Positions 1 to 9,021 of a DNA stretch of 64,000 nt are shown here, piece after piece. Source of the DNA: Leishmania mexicana MHOM/GT/2001/U1103 (Eukaryota; Euglenozoa; Kinetoplastea; Trypanosomatida; Trypanosomatidae); the NCBI RefSeq assembly GCF_000234665.1, contig NC_018308.1, positions 278,920 through 342,919 of the forward strand. The letters run 5' to 3'. How positions within the stretch are numbered: position 1 is the first letter of the stretch; each line of letters opens with the position of its first letter. The position numbers were made by a program, and so were the translations under genes. Below the pieces are notes generated by a model. The model did not search any database, was not told the DNA's origin, and saw only the letters and a program-made list of their open reading frames with translations.

Positions 1-725
1 TGTTTAATCAAGGAAGAGAGGGCAACCAATAGAGGAGGGTGGGAGAGAGGGTGAGGGGCGCGCGAAGAGGTCTGCGAGGGTGATGACGGTGGCTGGTGGG
101 CGGGGAAGGGGTGCTCTCCGTCGCCTCCGGCTCGCTGACGTCCCTTGAGCGTGCGCAGGGCAGTGCCGAGGAGGGAGGGGGGGGGAGCGAGGAGGCGCAG
201 TGGTGTTGAGGGGAGGGCCGCTCGCGGCGGCAGCGGGGTGTTGCTGCAAGCTCGCTGGCGTGCCCGCGCGGGGCAGTCGGCAGTGCGTGCGCTCTGCCGC
301 CGTTCACGGAAACGTTGCGTTTTTTCATTATTCGACGTGCAAGCGCACCACCCTCCTCCTCCACACACACACAGACGGAGGGACGGACGGAGGGTGAGGA
401 GGCCGTGAGAGGGGGGGGGGGAATGGGGAGGCCGTAGCCGCAGCACCACCACAAAGCCGTCGTAAAACGGAGGCGAGTGATAGATCGGTGCCTCCGCGTA
501 CCTCTGAGCCGCCGATACGCCCCATCTCCTCCCCTCCCCTCGGCCCCGCCCCGCCCCTTCACATAGGCGGACATGGCAGGATCCACCGACATGATGTGGA
601 CACAGGCATGTCACGTGGGTGGGAGCGGGGGGAGGGGGGAGGGAGTTGCTCACCTTTTTTCAAAGCACACACGCCTTGTCCTGGTCCCCCCCGTCCCCCA
701 TCTGAGCTCGCCCGTGGCGCCTTCA
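1..725. other. Gene-free stretch downstream of the WASH-like gene
   Basis: It holds homopurine and pyrimidine runs and a short CA tract near 362-373. No open frame here looks like a gene. It is probably the 3' UTR of the WASH-like gene plus the start of the next intergenic region. Confidence 0.6.
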
Positions 726-3188
726 TCAGTCGCTGTCGTCGCTGCTTGAGGAGCTGCCGCCGGCCAGCTGCGGCGGTGGCGGCAGCCGCGGCGCTGCGGA
801 ACTGACCATGCGACCTCGCGCGGTAGGATTGGCACGCGGAGGCGTCGACGATGAAGACGAGTCCGAGCTGTCTGCTTGCCTCTTGTGAGCGCCGCTGTAC
901 GTGTCGTTGGCGATACCGCTGTCACTGCTGGTGCTGCTCGAGTCGTCGCCTTGCAGGACCCTGCGCCGCACGCCCAGCATTGAAGTCAGGGCACTGACTG
1001 CAGACTTCTGTGACGGAGGTGGTAGGGGAGGGGGAGGGGGAGGAGGAGGGGGCGCACGTGTCGCGGCAGGTGGAGCTACAAGACCGCCGCCTGGCTTCGC
1101 ACCAACAGACAGCTTTGACGAGGGCGGCGGCGGTGGTGGCGGTGGCGGTGGCGGACGACTTCCGACGGCAGACTTCAGCTCTGACAACAACTTCGACGCT
1201 GGTGGTGGTGGTGGCGGCGGCGGCGGTGGTTGCGGTGGTGGCACGCGCGGAGGAGCGGCCCCCCCACCGCCGAGCGGAGACATTGGCGGGCGCGGCTTGC
1301 CTTGCAGCAACGCCGGCGGCGGGAGCGGCGGCGGTGGCGGCGCCGTAGTGGAGCGCGTTACCCCTGGCGGCGGCGGTGGTCCCAGCGACGGAGGCGCAGC
1401 AGGCGGAGCGGAGAGTGCGGTGGTAGCGGGCTGGGTAGGGGTCTCGCGAGCCTGCTGTTGCTTGGGCCTCGCTCGACCGCTTTCACGCCCGCGGTGTACA
1501 GCACGGGCCGCGGCCCCCGTATCGTCGTCACTCCCCTCTGATGCCGTGCTGCCGTCACTGACAGCGTGACGCCGACGAGCCCGTCGCTGTCGCTGCTCTT
1601 GGCCAGGGGCGATTGTCTCAAAGTTGCGCGGACCCCGACGCGACGCACGGCGTTTCTGCCGGGGACCACCGTCATCGTCGCGCTCTTCGTCGTCGTCGTC
1701 GTCGTCGACTTCGGAACCAGTGCTACTGCCAGTGCGGCCTCGCCTACCCCCGCCACGTTGGTCCCAGCGCCGCACGGTAGCCAAGTGCTGAAGCGGCAGA
1801 TTCCGCGGCATGTCCCGCAACAGGGCTCGCGATGAAGCTGCCGCGGCGTCGCCACCGGGGATGAAGGCATACTGCTGCGCCTGCATCGGCGTAGTGAAGT
1901 CGCATTGAATGTCCACCGTGCTGGTGCTGTGCAGCCACGTCGTCATCGTCGACCGTGCCGTCGCCGAAAGCCCTGTGGGGCTGCTGTAAGGGTCTCTGTA
2001 GATGGGAGCGCCACGCTGCACCGACGCAATCGCGTTGCCACCGTTGCTGCCGCTTGCTGCCACCAGATGCCGGTAAGCCACCCGGCGTGCCGGGAAGCTC
2101 ACAAGGGCGCTGAGAGTGCCGGGCATCTCGCTCGCGTTATGCATGACCTGCCCCCCTCGCACGGCCGGCAGACAGCGAGGTTGCCAGGCAAGTGCGGAGG
2201 AGGAAGATGACTGCGGCGAGGCTGCGTTCACCAACGTACCCCTCCCGTTCAAGTCCCCCGCAGCTGCCTCGCTGCGGCCGCCGTGCCCTGCCGTCACGGC
2301 GCCACTGTCCTCACCTTCCAAGAGAACCGTCTCCAGTGGCATGGACTCTGCCAGCCGCATGGCAGCGACAGCGTTCACGGGTGGAGCAGGACTGCTGACA
2401 ACACTGTCGCTGCCGCCACACCGAGCTAAACCGCGGTGTGCCGTGGCGTTGGCGCGCTCGGAGTCAGCGAGCGCGGACACAACTGGAACAGCGCGCATCG
2501 GCGGCTGGTAGGACGGCTGCTGTGCTGCATCGTCGTCGGAGTTGTCAGTGGTGGACCCGCTGCAGGAGCTCGGCGCAACCGGCGGCAGCGGGGAGGAGCG
2601 GCGTGGCCGCAGGAAGCGATGACTGTGAGCCGTGCTGACCGCTGAGGGGACGCCGCTGATGATGATAGCAGCGGCGTTCGCGCCGTCCTGCGCGCCCCAC
2701 TTCGACTTGACCGCCTTCGCTCTCACACCGCCCCCGGCGCTGCGGGACTTGAGCGGCGCGGGCTGAGGGTATCGAGGTTTGCTTTCCAGCAACGTGGATG
2801 TGCGTCGCCCTCGCAAGCAGTCCACGAAATCGGCACAGGTGCTGATGCGTGTTTGAACGGCGTTGAGACGCCGCTGCTGCGACGCTGCTGCCTTGTCCAG
2901 CCGGTCCAGCACTGTGTTCACCGTGTTGGCCAATGCTTCGAGAGAGGCGACGGCAGACGCGAGGGCCGCACAACCACCCTTGGAGGAGGCGCTCGTGAGT
3001 GGCACGACGAGACCAGGAATGATGGCGATAGCAGCGGTGTCGTACGCACGGGCGGTGGCTACGGCGCGCGCAGAGTCCACGCTGCTGCTTCGACTCTTCG
3101 AGCTTCCACTGGCCTCACCGCTGTCGCTGATACTGTTCTCCATGACCTCGCTCGCGGCCACCGTCGATGCTGCCGCCAGTGCCGTCAT
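726..3188 (-). CDS. WASH-like protein (WAHD-like N-terminus, polyproline, WH2-like tail)
   Basis: The 820-aa product has the layout of WASH, the endosomal activator of Arp2/3 actin branching. Residues about 52-146 resemble the WASH N-terminal domain: a VVPL strand, then a heptad-rich helix (LASAVASLEALANTVNTVL), a basic patch and a YPQP segment matching the KYPAP stretch of animal WASH. A long Ser/Arg-rich linker follows. Polyproline runs fill residues about 583-726, interrupted by a WH2-like segment (SKLLSELKSAVGS). The tail is Ser/Asp-rich and ends SSSSSDDSD, without the terminal Trp usual in the acidic region of WASP-family proteins. The ATG at 3188 is chosen because the frame upstream has only a GTG and contains the likely splice acceptor at 3222-3252. 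The fold match is by eye. Alternative: an unrelated proline-rich cytoskeletal protein. Confidence 0.7.
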   Translation of the reverse strand: MTALAAASTVAASEVMENSISDSGEASGSSKSRSSSVDSARAVATARAYDTAAIAIIPGLVVPLTSASSKGGCAALASAVASLEALANTVNTVLDRLDKAAASQQRRLNAVQTRISTCADFVDCLRGRRTSTLLESKPRYPQPAPLKSRSAGGGVRAKAVKSKWGAQDGANAAAIIISGVPSAVSTAHSHRFLRPRRSSPLPPVAPSSCSGSTTDNSDDDAAQQPSYQPPMRAVPVVSALADSERANATAHRGLARCGGSDSVVSSPAPPVNAVAAMRLAESMPLETVLLEGEDSGAVTAGHGGRSEAAAGDLNGRGTLVNAASPQSSSSSALAWQPRCLPAVRGGQVMHNASEMPGTLSALVSFPARRVAYRHLVAASGSNGGNAIASVQRGAPIYRDPYSSPTGLSATARSTMTTWLHSTSTVDIQCDFTTPMQAQQYAFIPGGDAAAASSRALLRDMPRNLPLQHLATVRRWDQRGGGRRGRTGSSTGSEVDDDDDDEERDDDGGPRQKRRASRRGPRNFETIAPGQEQRQRRARRRHAVSDGSTASEGSDDDTGAAARAVHRGRESGRARPKQQQARETPTQPATTALSAPPAAPPSLGPPPPPGVTRSTTAPPPPPLPPPALLQGKPRPPMSPLGGGGAAPPRVPPPQPPPPPPPPPPASKLLSELKSAVGSRPPPPPPPPPPPSSKLSVGAKPGGGLVAPPAATRAPPPPPPPPPLPPPSQKSAVSALTSMLGVRRRVLQGDDSSSTSSDSGIANDTYSGAHKRQADSSDSSSSSTPPRANPTARGRMVSSAAPRLPPPPQLAGGSSSSSDDSD

Positions 3189-3221
3189 GAGCGTGCGCAC
3201 GCGTACGCGAGGTTTGTCGGT

Positions 3222-3252
3222 CTGTTGAATGGGTAAGAGGAGGAGGTGGGAA
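3222..3252 (-). promoter_or_regulatory. Likely spliced-leader acceptor of the WASH-like gene
   Basis: Read on the minus strand, a pyrimidine tract of about 20 nt is followed by CATTCAACAG, with the AG at 3223-3222. This lies 33 nt before the ATG at 3188. It excludes the upstream in-frame GTG from the mature mRNA. Confidence 0.6.
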
Positions 3253-3978
3253 AACACAGGAGCCAGAAGCGCTCACCGACCTCCGGCGAGGATGCGCACA
3301 ACGGCCGAGGTGGCCTGTGCGTGGTGTCTATGGAGGAAAGGGAGGCGCCAAGGTTTGAGGTGCTTGTGGTGGTGGTGGTGGGGCAAACACGCAGGTGAGC
3401 GCCGGTACGCCAGTGTAGTCACGCACTCGACTGCGCCGTTGCTGCGTGGCGCTCTCTGTTCGAGTGCGAGAAGGTACACGATACACGCACGCACCGCTGC
3501 AGGTGTGGTGAGGGCGAAGTAATGACGTAAGAGGCGAGTCCAGAGAGAGAGAGAGACGGCGCAGGAGCATACATATGCGCGTGCCCTCGTCCAGAAGGCG
3601 CACATCGGTGGTGCGTGGGGGAGAGCCGTCCACGCACGCACGCACTGGAGGACGGGGCGGACGCACAAGGAGCAGCCGTGACAACGGAGCGCCGCTTGTT
3701 GACGCAAGACGGCGCGGGTGGGCGCCGGCCACACGGTCGACTCCCCCCCTCCCCCAACTCCCTTTTCGTCCTTTTACCGAAGGTGAAACAAGAAATAAAA
3801 GGCGGCCGTCACGCCGGTGCCCGCAGAAAACAAAAAAAATACGAAAGAGGACCGGATAAACCGCCCACTGGTGACATCACGCCCCATCGACGAGGAGGTC
3901 CTTCACCCCAGCAATGTCCCCCTCCCCCCCTGTGCACGGGGGGCGCGCGGCATGCTGCGGATGTCGTTAAACGCCGTA

Positions 3979-3980
<2 letters not shown>

Positions 3981-4007
<27 letters not shown>
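3981..4007. repeat. (CA)n microsatellite
   Basis: Uninterrupted CA dinucleotides lie just beyond the RPL10 3' end. The second RPL10 copy has a shorter CA tract at the equivalent place (about 61944-61958), so the length differs between otherwise identical flanks. Confidence 0.85.
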
Positions 4008-4009
<2 letters not shown>

Positions 4010-4712
4010 GCACCCGTTTCCCCACGCGTTTCACGCTGCTGCGAGAGCTTACGCCATCACGTTGCGCATCGTGATTTTGCCCTTGGGGGCGATCAGCTTG
4101 CAGTGGGTACCGCGCTGCTCGAGCTTGCCGGCGTCGCGCAGAGCCTCGTACTCGGTGCGGAGGATGTTGGTGAAGCCCCAGTACTTGGACATGACGATGA
4201 TCTGGCGGCCGGGGAACTTCATCTTGGCGCGGCGCAGGGCCTCGAAGGCCTGCGGCACGTACGCCTCCTTGGTGCGCATGGACAGCAGGATCTGGCCAAT
4301 GCGGACGCGGGCACACACGCCGTTCGGCTTGCCGAAGGCACCACGCATACCGGTCTGCAGACGATCGGCGCCGGCGCACGAGAGCATCTTGTTGATGCGC
4401 AGCACGTGGAAGGGGTGGGCGCGGGTGCGCATGTGAAACACGTCCTTGTTGGCACGCTTCACCATGTACTTGTTGGCCTGAATGCGGGCAGCCTCCAGCG
4501 CCTCGGACGCGATCTGCTCCAGCTCGCGGGACACCACGTGGATGCACACCGGGAACTCATCGACGGTGGCGCGACGTCGGCCAATGTCGAAGTTGCGGAT
4601 CTTCGGATCCGGCACACCGCGGCAGAAGCGCGACTTCGGGTACGGCTTGTTCTTGCAGAACCGGTAGCAGCGGGACGGACGGCGGGCCATGCTTGCGACT
4701 GGTGCGATGAGC
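4008..4712 (-). repeat. RPL10 direct repeat, copy 1
   Basis: This 705-bp block matches 61959-62663 in the same orientation. The match starts about 41 nt past the stop codon and ends 22 nt before the ATG. Outside it the flanks diverge at once, so only the coding region and a few UTR bases are shared. Confidence 0.9.
4049..4690 (-). CDS. RPL10: 60S ribosomal protein L10 (uL16), copy 1
   Basis: The 213-aa protein is a full-length eukaryotic uL16, a cytosolic large-subunit protein. It sits by the P-site, is one of the last proteins added and is needed for subunit maturation. The basic start [11 protein letters not shown], the [11 protein letters not shown] segment, the flexible P-site loop ([18 protein letters not shown], near residues 105-122) and SKYWGFTNI are family hallmarks. 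The ATG at 4690 opens the conserved N-terminus; upstream codons in frame are low-complexity. The protein is identical to the copy at 62000-62641, which suggests gene conversion or recent duplication. An AG at 4721-4720 after a pyrimidine-rich CCACCACC tract (about 4752-4790) is the likely trans-splice site, giving a 5' UTR of about 30 nt. Confidence 0.97.
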
Positions 4713-5774
4713 GATCTCTCTGCGAGTGCGCGTGTTTGTGTGTGTGTGTGTGGAGTGGAGTGGAGTGGTGGTGGTGGTGGTGGTGAGAGAGGTGACGGGC
4801 GAGGGCATGGTAGAGGCGGGTGCAAGGTGGCGGGATGGGGGTACAACTGTAAGTGTATGCACGCAAGCGTTGGCGTTGCGTGCTTGCTGAAACACGGTGT
4901 TGATGTCTTCCCCACAGAGACACCATGAGAGAGGGAGAGGGACCGGCCGATCGAAGCTGGCGTCCCCGAGCACGCCAGCGTGGCCCTCCCCTGTTTTCAT
5001 TTTTCTCTGCGGCGACTGCGTCAAATAACGTAAATGAAGAAAAGTGACGAGAGCGACGGAGGCGTCTTGACAGCAACGACACCGCACTGGCCAGCTGTCC
5101 GCGGAGCACCGGCCCACACGCTGGCGCTGTGCGAGGCACTCACACACACACTCACTCACACACACACACACACCCACACACACCCTCCCTCTGCCCCCCT
5201 TCCTTCTCGTCGCTCTCCGCTGCTGCGAAGGTGGCCGCAGGGTAAACACGCCCCGTCGGCAAAAAAAAGAAGAAAAATGAGTTCCAACGCGAAGGCAGGG
5301 CGCGTCCGGGTGCCGCGGCGCTCAGGAGAGACACGTACGCCCGCGCCGGCGCACACACGCGGACAGCAAGAACACATTGCACCCGGCGGCGGTGGTGGTG
5401 GTGGTGGACGAAAGAGTGTGTGTGTGTGTGTGTGCGGGGAGGGGGCAGGGAGAGCGAAGGGGGTAACGGCGAGTCGCACCGCATGCGATGGGGAGAATGG
5501 AGTGCGCGCGTGCGTGTTCGTGCGCGTGTGCGCCCGTATGAGCACATAGACGCGGCCGCCTTGTCCTTCATTCGACATCCCGCCTCCTTATCCCCACCTC
5601 GATTGCTGCCGGCAGTGGATGCCACCTTGCACGCGTGTGTCGGTGCGGCTCCGTGGCGTGCCAGCCGAGTCAGCAGCATGCGTAACAGGATCGGTGACGT
5701 TCATCGGCGCCGTGAAGTTCGAGAGGTCATCGGCAGCGCACGGCCGCCTCCCGCCTCTTGCGTCTCCATGGGTT
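4691..5774. other. Intergenic between alpha-NAC copy 1 and RPL10 copy 1
   Basis: It holds a TG run (4737-4751), a GTGGA/GTG repeat (about 4752-4785) that serves as the pyrimidine tract of RPL10 on the minus strand, a CA-rich tract (5140-5181) and a TG tract near 5418-5433. No gene is visible. Confidence 0.6.
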
Positions 5775-6320
5775 CTACATGGTCAGCTCCATGATGGTGT
5801 TGACGATGTCGCCGTTGTTGTTCTTGAGCGCCTTGATGGCCTTGCTGCGAGACACGTTCGCCTGGCTCATCACCACGTTGATTTCCTTCTCATCCAGGTC
5901 GCCGGCGCCGACGTCTTCGTCGTCGTCATCCTCTGCCGCCGGCGCAGATGCAGCGGCGTCGGAGGAGACCGACGCGGCACCAGACACGGCAGCGCGGGCA
6001 GCAGCCTCCTGCGCCAGCGCGCTCGTGTCCTCCAGCTGTGCCTCGCCGAAGATGACGAAGGTGTTGGTGCCAGGGAAGCGGTACACCTCCGGCTGCACCA
6101 TGGCGAAGGACAGGGAGCCCGTCTTGCGAATAGTGACCTTCATGATGTTGGGCTCCGGCTTGAGGCCCATCTTGGCCATGGCCTTGGCGTAGCGCTTCGA
6201 CTGCTTCGCGTTCTGTGGCACCTCAGCCGCCTCAAGCGTCGGGATCTCCTCCTCGGCCATCGCCGCGGCGTTCTGGGCCTCCTCAGCGGACATGGTGATG
6301 GAGAGTGTGTGGTGGTGGCG
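5721..6320 (-). repeat. Alpha-NAC direct repeat, copy 1
   Basis: This 600-bp block reappears at 7676-8275 with a constant offset of 1955 bp; I saw no differences in the lines compared. It covers the gene, 54 nt of 3' flank and 27 nt of 5' flank. The flanks outside diverge abruptly. Confidence 0.92.
5775..6293 (-). CDS. NACA: Nascent polypeptide-associated complex alpha subunit, copy 1
   Basis: This 172-aa alpha-NAC pairs with beta-NAC (BTF3) at the ribosomal exit tunnel to shield new chains and prevent mistargeting to the ER. Residues about 31-90 form the NAC domain, with the basic SKRYAKAMAKMGLKPEPNI segment and a beta-rich core ending VIFGEAQLED. Residues about 98-132 are an Ala/Asp/Glu-rich linker. 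Residues 133-172 form the C-terminal UBA domain (NVVMSQANVSRSKAIKAL). The length is a little shorter than animal NACA. The ATG at 6293 is the first in frame after a likely acceptor AG at 6373-6372, preceded by a pyrimidine tract at 6459-6500. The protein is identical to the copy at 7730-8248. Confidence 0.96.
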   Translation of the reverse strand: MSAEEAQNAAAMAEEEIPTLEAAEVPQNAKQSKRYAKAMAKMGLKPEPNIMKVTIRKTGSLSFAMVQPEVYRFPGTNTFVIFGEAQLEDTSALAQEAAARAAVSGAASVSSDAAASAPAAEDDDDEDVGAGDLDEKEINVVMSQANVSRSKAIKALKNNNGDIVNTIMELTM

Positions 6321-7729
6321 ATGGTGTGTGCGCGATGCTGTGTTCGAAAAGGAATGCAAGTCGATGCAAGCCTGCAATGTGGCGTCGACACCACCGACGG
6401 ACACATGCACCAGGCGCGTGCATCGAGGGGATACGACAGAGGTGAGAACGGATGAAGCGGGGGTGAGAGCAGAGGGGAGTGGGAGGGGGGAGGGAGGGGG
6501 CGGCGGCGGTGTTGGCGGTGGTAGTGGACGCTCAACACTCACGCGCAAGCGAGTACTTCCGCACCAACATGATGGAGAAAACACACGATGTCGACACAAC
6601 GCATGCGCAGACATGTGTGCCGCCGTCGTACTTCTTGATACGATCACCCTTGCGTTTCATACTCGAGGAGCGGCATGCGTGCGGAGGGTGGGGGTGGGGT
6701 GCCATCAAGGGGGATCGCAGAGGGACGTGCGGATGCGCGTGACTCTCTCTCACACCCACCCACCCACCCACACACACACATCCCTCTCCCCCTCCCGCAC
6801 GTGGTGTTGCCATGATAGGCGCTTTTCGCTTTGCGCAAGCTGCTGCTCCTCAGGCGGTTTTTGCTTCGCTTTCTCTTCAGGAGAGAAGGTGGTGGTGGTG
6901 GTGGTGGTGGCCTTATGCTTATGTATATATATATATATATAGATGGGTAGAGATGTACGTGTGTACACGGGCTGCCTCCGCGGCGCCGGTCCTCCTCCTC
7001 CCTCCTCATGCTTACGTTAGACTTTAGGGCGTTTGCGATGGCGTTGCGCACGAGGCGTGGGCCACTCAAGCCGCCGCCGCTGCTGCGTGGGGAGATAGAG
7101 AAAGCGATGGGGGTGGGAAGGACAGGCCAGCAGACAGACACGAGCGTACATGGTTCGCTCCGCCTCCTCCGCCTCTCCCGAGCGCGCGCACGCGCTCCGG
7201 TGCGCTCTCGGCCCTTCACGAGGAGCGGGATCGCGAGGGGGCGAGTGGAGGGAGAGTGGAAGAGAGGGGCGGAGGAGGCGGAGGCCCGCACGTTAACTTT
7301 TCAAGACCGAACAGGAAAGGCACGCGCAGGGCGAACGCGGACACGACGGGAGAGGGAGACGGCGAGGAGGAAACGGTGCGCATCGTACCGCCCCCCTCCC
7401 TTCCTCCCTCCCTCCCCTCAACAGGATCAGACGCACGCGCGCACACAACTGAAAGCAAAAGAAAGCGAAGGGGGATGAAGAACACCGGTGCGTTGCGTGC
7501 CTCCCGCCGAGACACCCATCGTTGTGCATGCGTCGTTGCGCCTGCACATCGACGCATAGGGCGGCCTGATCCTTTTTCTTGCGTGCGCCGTGCAAGAAGT
7601 TGGACAGGTGGGACATCGCCCAAGGATGTACGGATGCGTCTGCGTAAGCATGTCCTGATGCGCGCGTGTGCCCAGGAGAGGTCATCGGCAGCGCACGGCC
7701 GCCTCCCGCCTCTTGCGTCTCCATGGGTT
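6294..7729. other. Intergenic between the two alpha-NAC genes
   Basis: It holds a purine-rich tract at 6459-6500 (splice signal of copy 1 on the minus strand), a GTG repeat around 6890-6910, a TA tract at 6924-6941 and the start of the copy-2 duplicated block at 7676. No gene is visible. Confidence 0.6.
6924..6941. repeat. (TA)n microsatellite
   Basis: About nine TA units lie in the spacer between the two alpha-NAC genes. Similar tracts lie at 16228-16245 and 37993-38015. Confidence 0.85.
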
Positions 7730-8275
7730 CTACATGGTCAGCTCCATGATGGTGTTGACGATGTCGCCGTTGTTGTTCTTGAGCGCCTTGATGGCCTTGC
7801 TGCGAGACACGTTCGCCTGGCTCATCACCACGTTGATTTCCTTCTCATCCAGGTCGCCGGCGCCGACGTCTTCGTCGTCGTCATCCTCTGCCGCCGGCGC
7901 AGATGCAGCGGCGTCGGAGGAGACCGACGCGGCACCAGACACGGCAGCGCGGGCAGCAGCCTCCTGCGCCAGCGCGCTCGTGTCCTCCAGCTGTGCCTCG
8001 CCGAAGATGACGAAGGTGTTGGTGCCAGGGAAGCGGTACACCTCCGGCTGCACCATGGCGAAGGACAGGGAGCCCGTCTTGCGAATAGTGACCTTCATGA
8101 TGTTGGGCTCCGGCTTGAGGCCCATCTTGGCCATGGCCTTGGCGTAGCGCTTCGACTGCTTCGCGTTCTGTGGCACCTCAGCCGCCTCAAGCGTCGGGAT
8201 CTCCTCCTCGGCCATCGCCGCGGCGTTCTGGGCCTCCTCAGCGGACATGGTGATGGAGAGTGTGTGGTGGTGGCG
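7676..8275 (-). repeat. Alpha-NAC direct repeat, copy 2
   Basis: This is the second copy of the 600-bp block described at 5721-6320. Confidence 0.92.
7730..8248 (-). CDS. NACA: Nascent polypeptide-associated complex alpha subunit, copy 2
   Basis: The 172-aa protein is identical in sequence and domain layout to the copy at 5775-6293 (NAC domain about 31-90, UBA 133-172). Its upstream region is different: the likely acceptor is the AG at 8313-8312 after a pyrimidine tract at about 8345-8410, giving a 5' UTR of about 63 nt. Most of the 3' flank also differs beyond the shared 54 nt. Identical coding regions with different UTRs suggest a dosage role with separately tunable mRNA stability or translation; that part is inference. 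Confidence 0.96.
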   Translation of the reverse strand: MSAEEAQNAAAMAEEEIPTLEAAEVPQNAKQSKRYAKAMAKMGLKPEPNIMKVTIRKTGSLSFAMVQPEVYRFPGTNTFVIFGEAQLEDTSALAQEAAARAAVSGAASVSSDAAASAPAAEDDDDEDVGAGDLDEKEINVVMSQANVSRSKAIKALKNNNGDIVNTIMELTM

Positions 8276-9021
8276 GTGTTTGAGAGGGCGTTAGAGAGAT
8301 GCGGGTGTGCTCTAAGAAGGGTTTGATGTTGTGTGCGTGCGTGCGGAGGGTGGGTGGGTGGGTGAGTGGGTGGTGGAGGTACGGACGGGGGTGGGGGTGG
8401 GGGGAAGAGGTCAGAGAAGAATCGCGTGTGCGGAGGGCGAGAGCAATGAACAGGGGAAGGCATGGGAGAAGGCGTCGCGGCCGACAGTGAGGCCACTGCG
8501 AGCTTACTCTTCAACCCACACACGAGCTCAGACGAGCGCGCGAACGTCCCCCTCCTCCCCCTCACACTGCAGCTGCCTTGTGTGCCTATCCTAAACCGAA
8601 GCGTTCAAAGCCGCCGCCGCAACTGCTGGCGCAGCTGTCGGGTGACATGCTTTCTCTCCTCTCTCGTGCTGGGGGTGGGATGGAAGCAAGTACGAATGGA
8701 AAGTTTCCAGGCAGCGACGGAGGCACACGTCCCAAGATGAGGGATGGAGAAGGGGACGCAAGGTGGAGGAAGGGGTGGAGTAGGATGGCGAGGGGGATGA
8801 CGTGGTGCTTTCATGCCCTGCCAATGGCGACGCGGCACACACAAGCCCCACACCCACCCTCTCCCCCTCCCCCGCCTCCCACCTCCCCTCCGCCAGGAGA
8901 AACGTGAGGAGGAAAGCCCGAAAAGCAATCATGGGCGACGCAGGCGCACGAGCGTACTCACCTCACACACACACACACACACGCACACGCACACGCACAG
9001 AGTTGCTTGTCAAATCACAGA
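8249..9021. other. Intergenic between the membrane J-protein and alpha-NAC copy 2
   Basis: It contains GGGT/GGTG repeats (about 8345-8405) that form the pyrimidine tract of alpha-NAC copy 2 on the transcribed strand, and a CA tract at 8965-8995. No gene is visible. Confidence 0.6.

Larger units (their letters stand above)
3189..4048. other. Intergenic between RPL10 copy 1 and the WASH-like gene
   Basis: It contains the splice signals of the WASH-like gene, a run of GA repeats near 3543-3556, and the CA tract next to the RPL10 stop codon. No gene is visible. Confidence 0.6.

Noticed and set aside
901..1569. A Gly-rich 222-aa plus-strand frame
   Set aside because: It is the complement of the polyproline segment of the WASH-like gene; Gly runs are the mirror of the Pro codons.
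4103..4786. A 227-aa plus-strand open frame opposite RPL10, repeated opposite copy 2
   Set aside because: It is the antisense shadow of a strongly codon-biased ribosomal protein gene. It recurs only because RPL10 is duplicated.
5758..6192. Plus-strand frames opposite both alpha-NAC genes
   Set aside because: They are antisense frames of a real gene, with Ser/Ala-rich translations and no domain.
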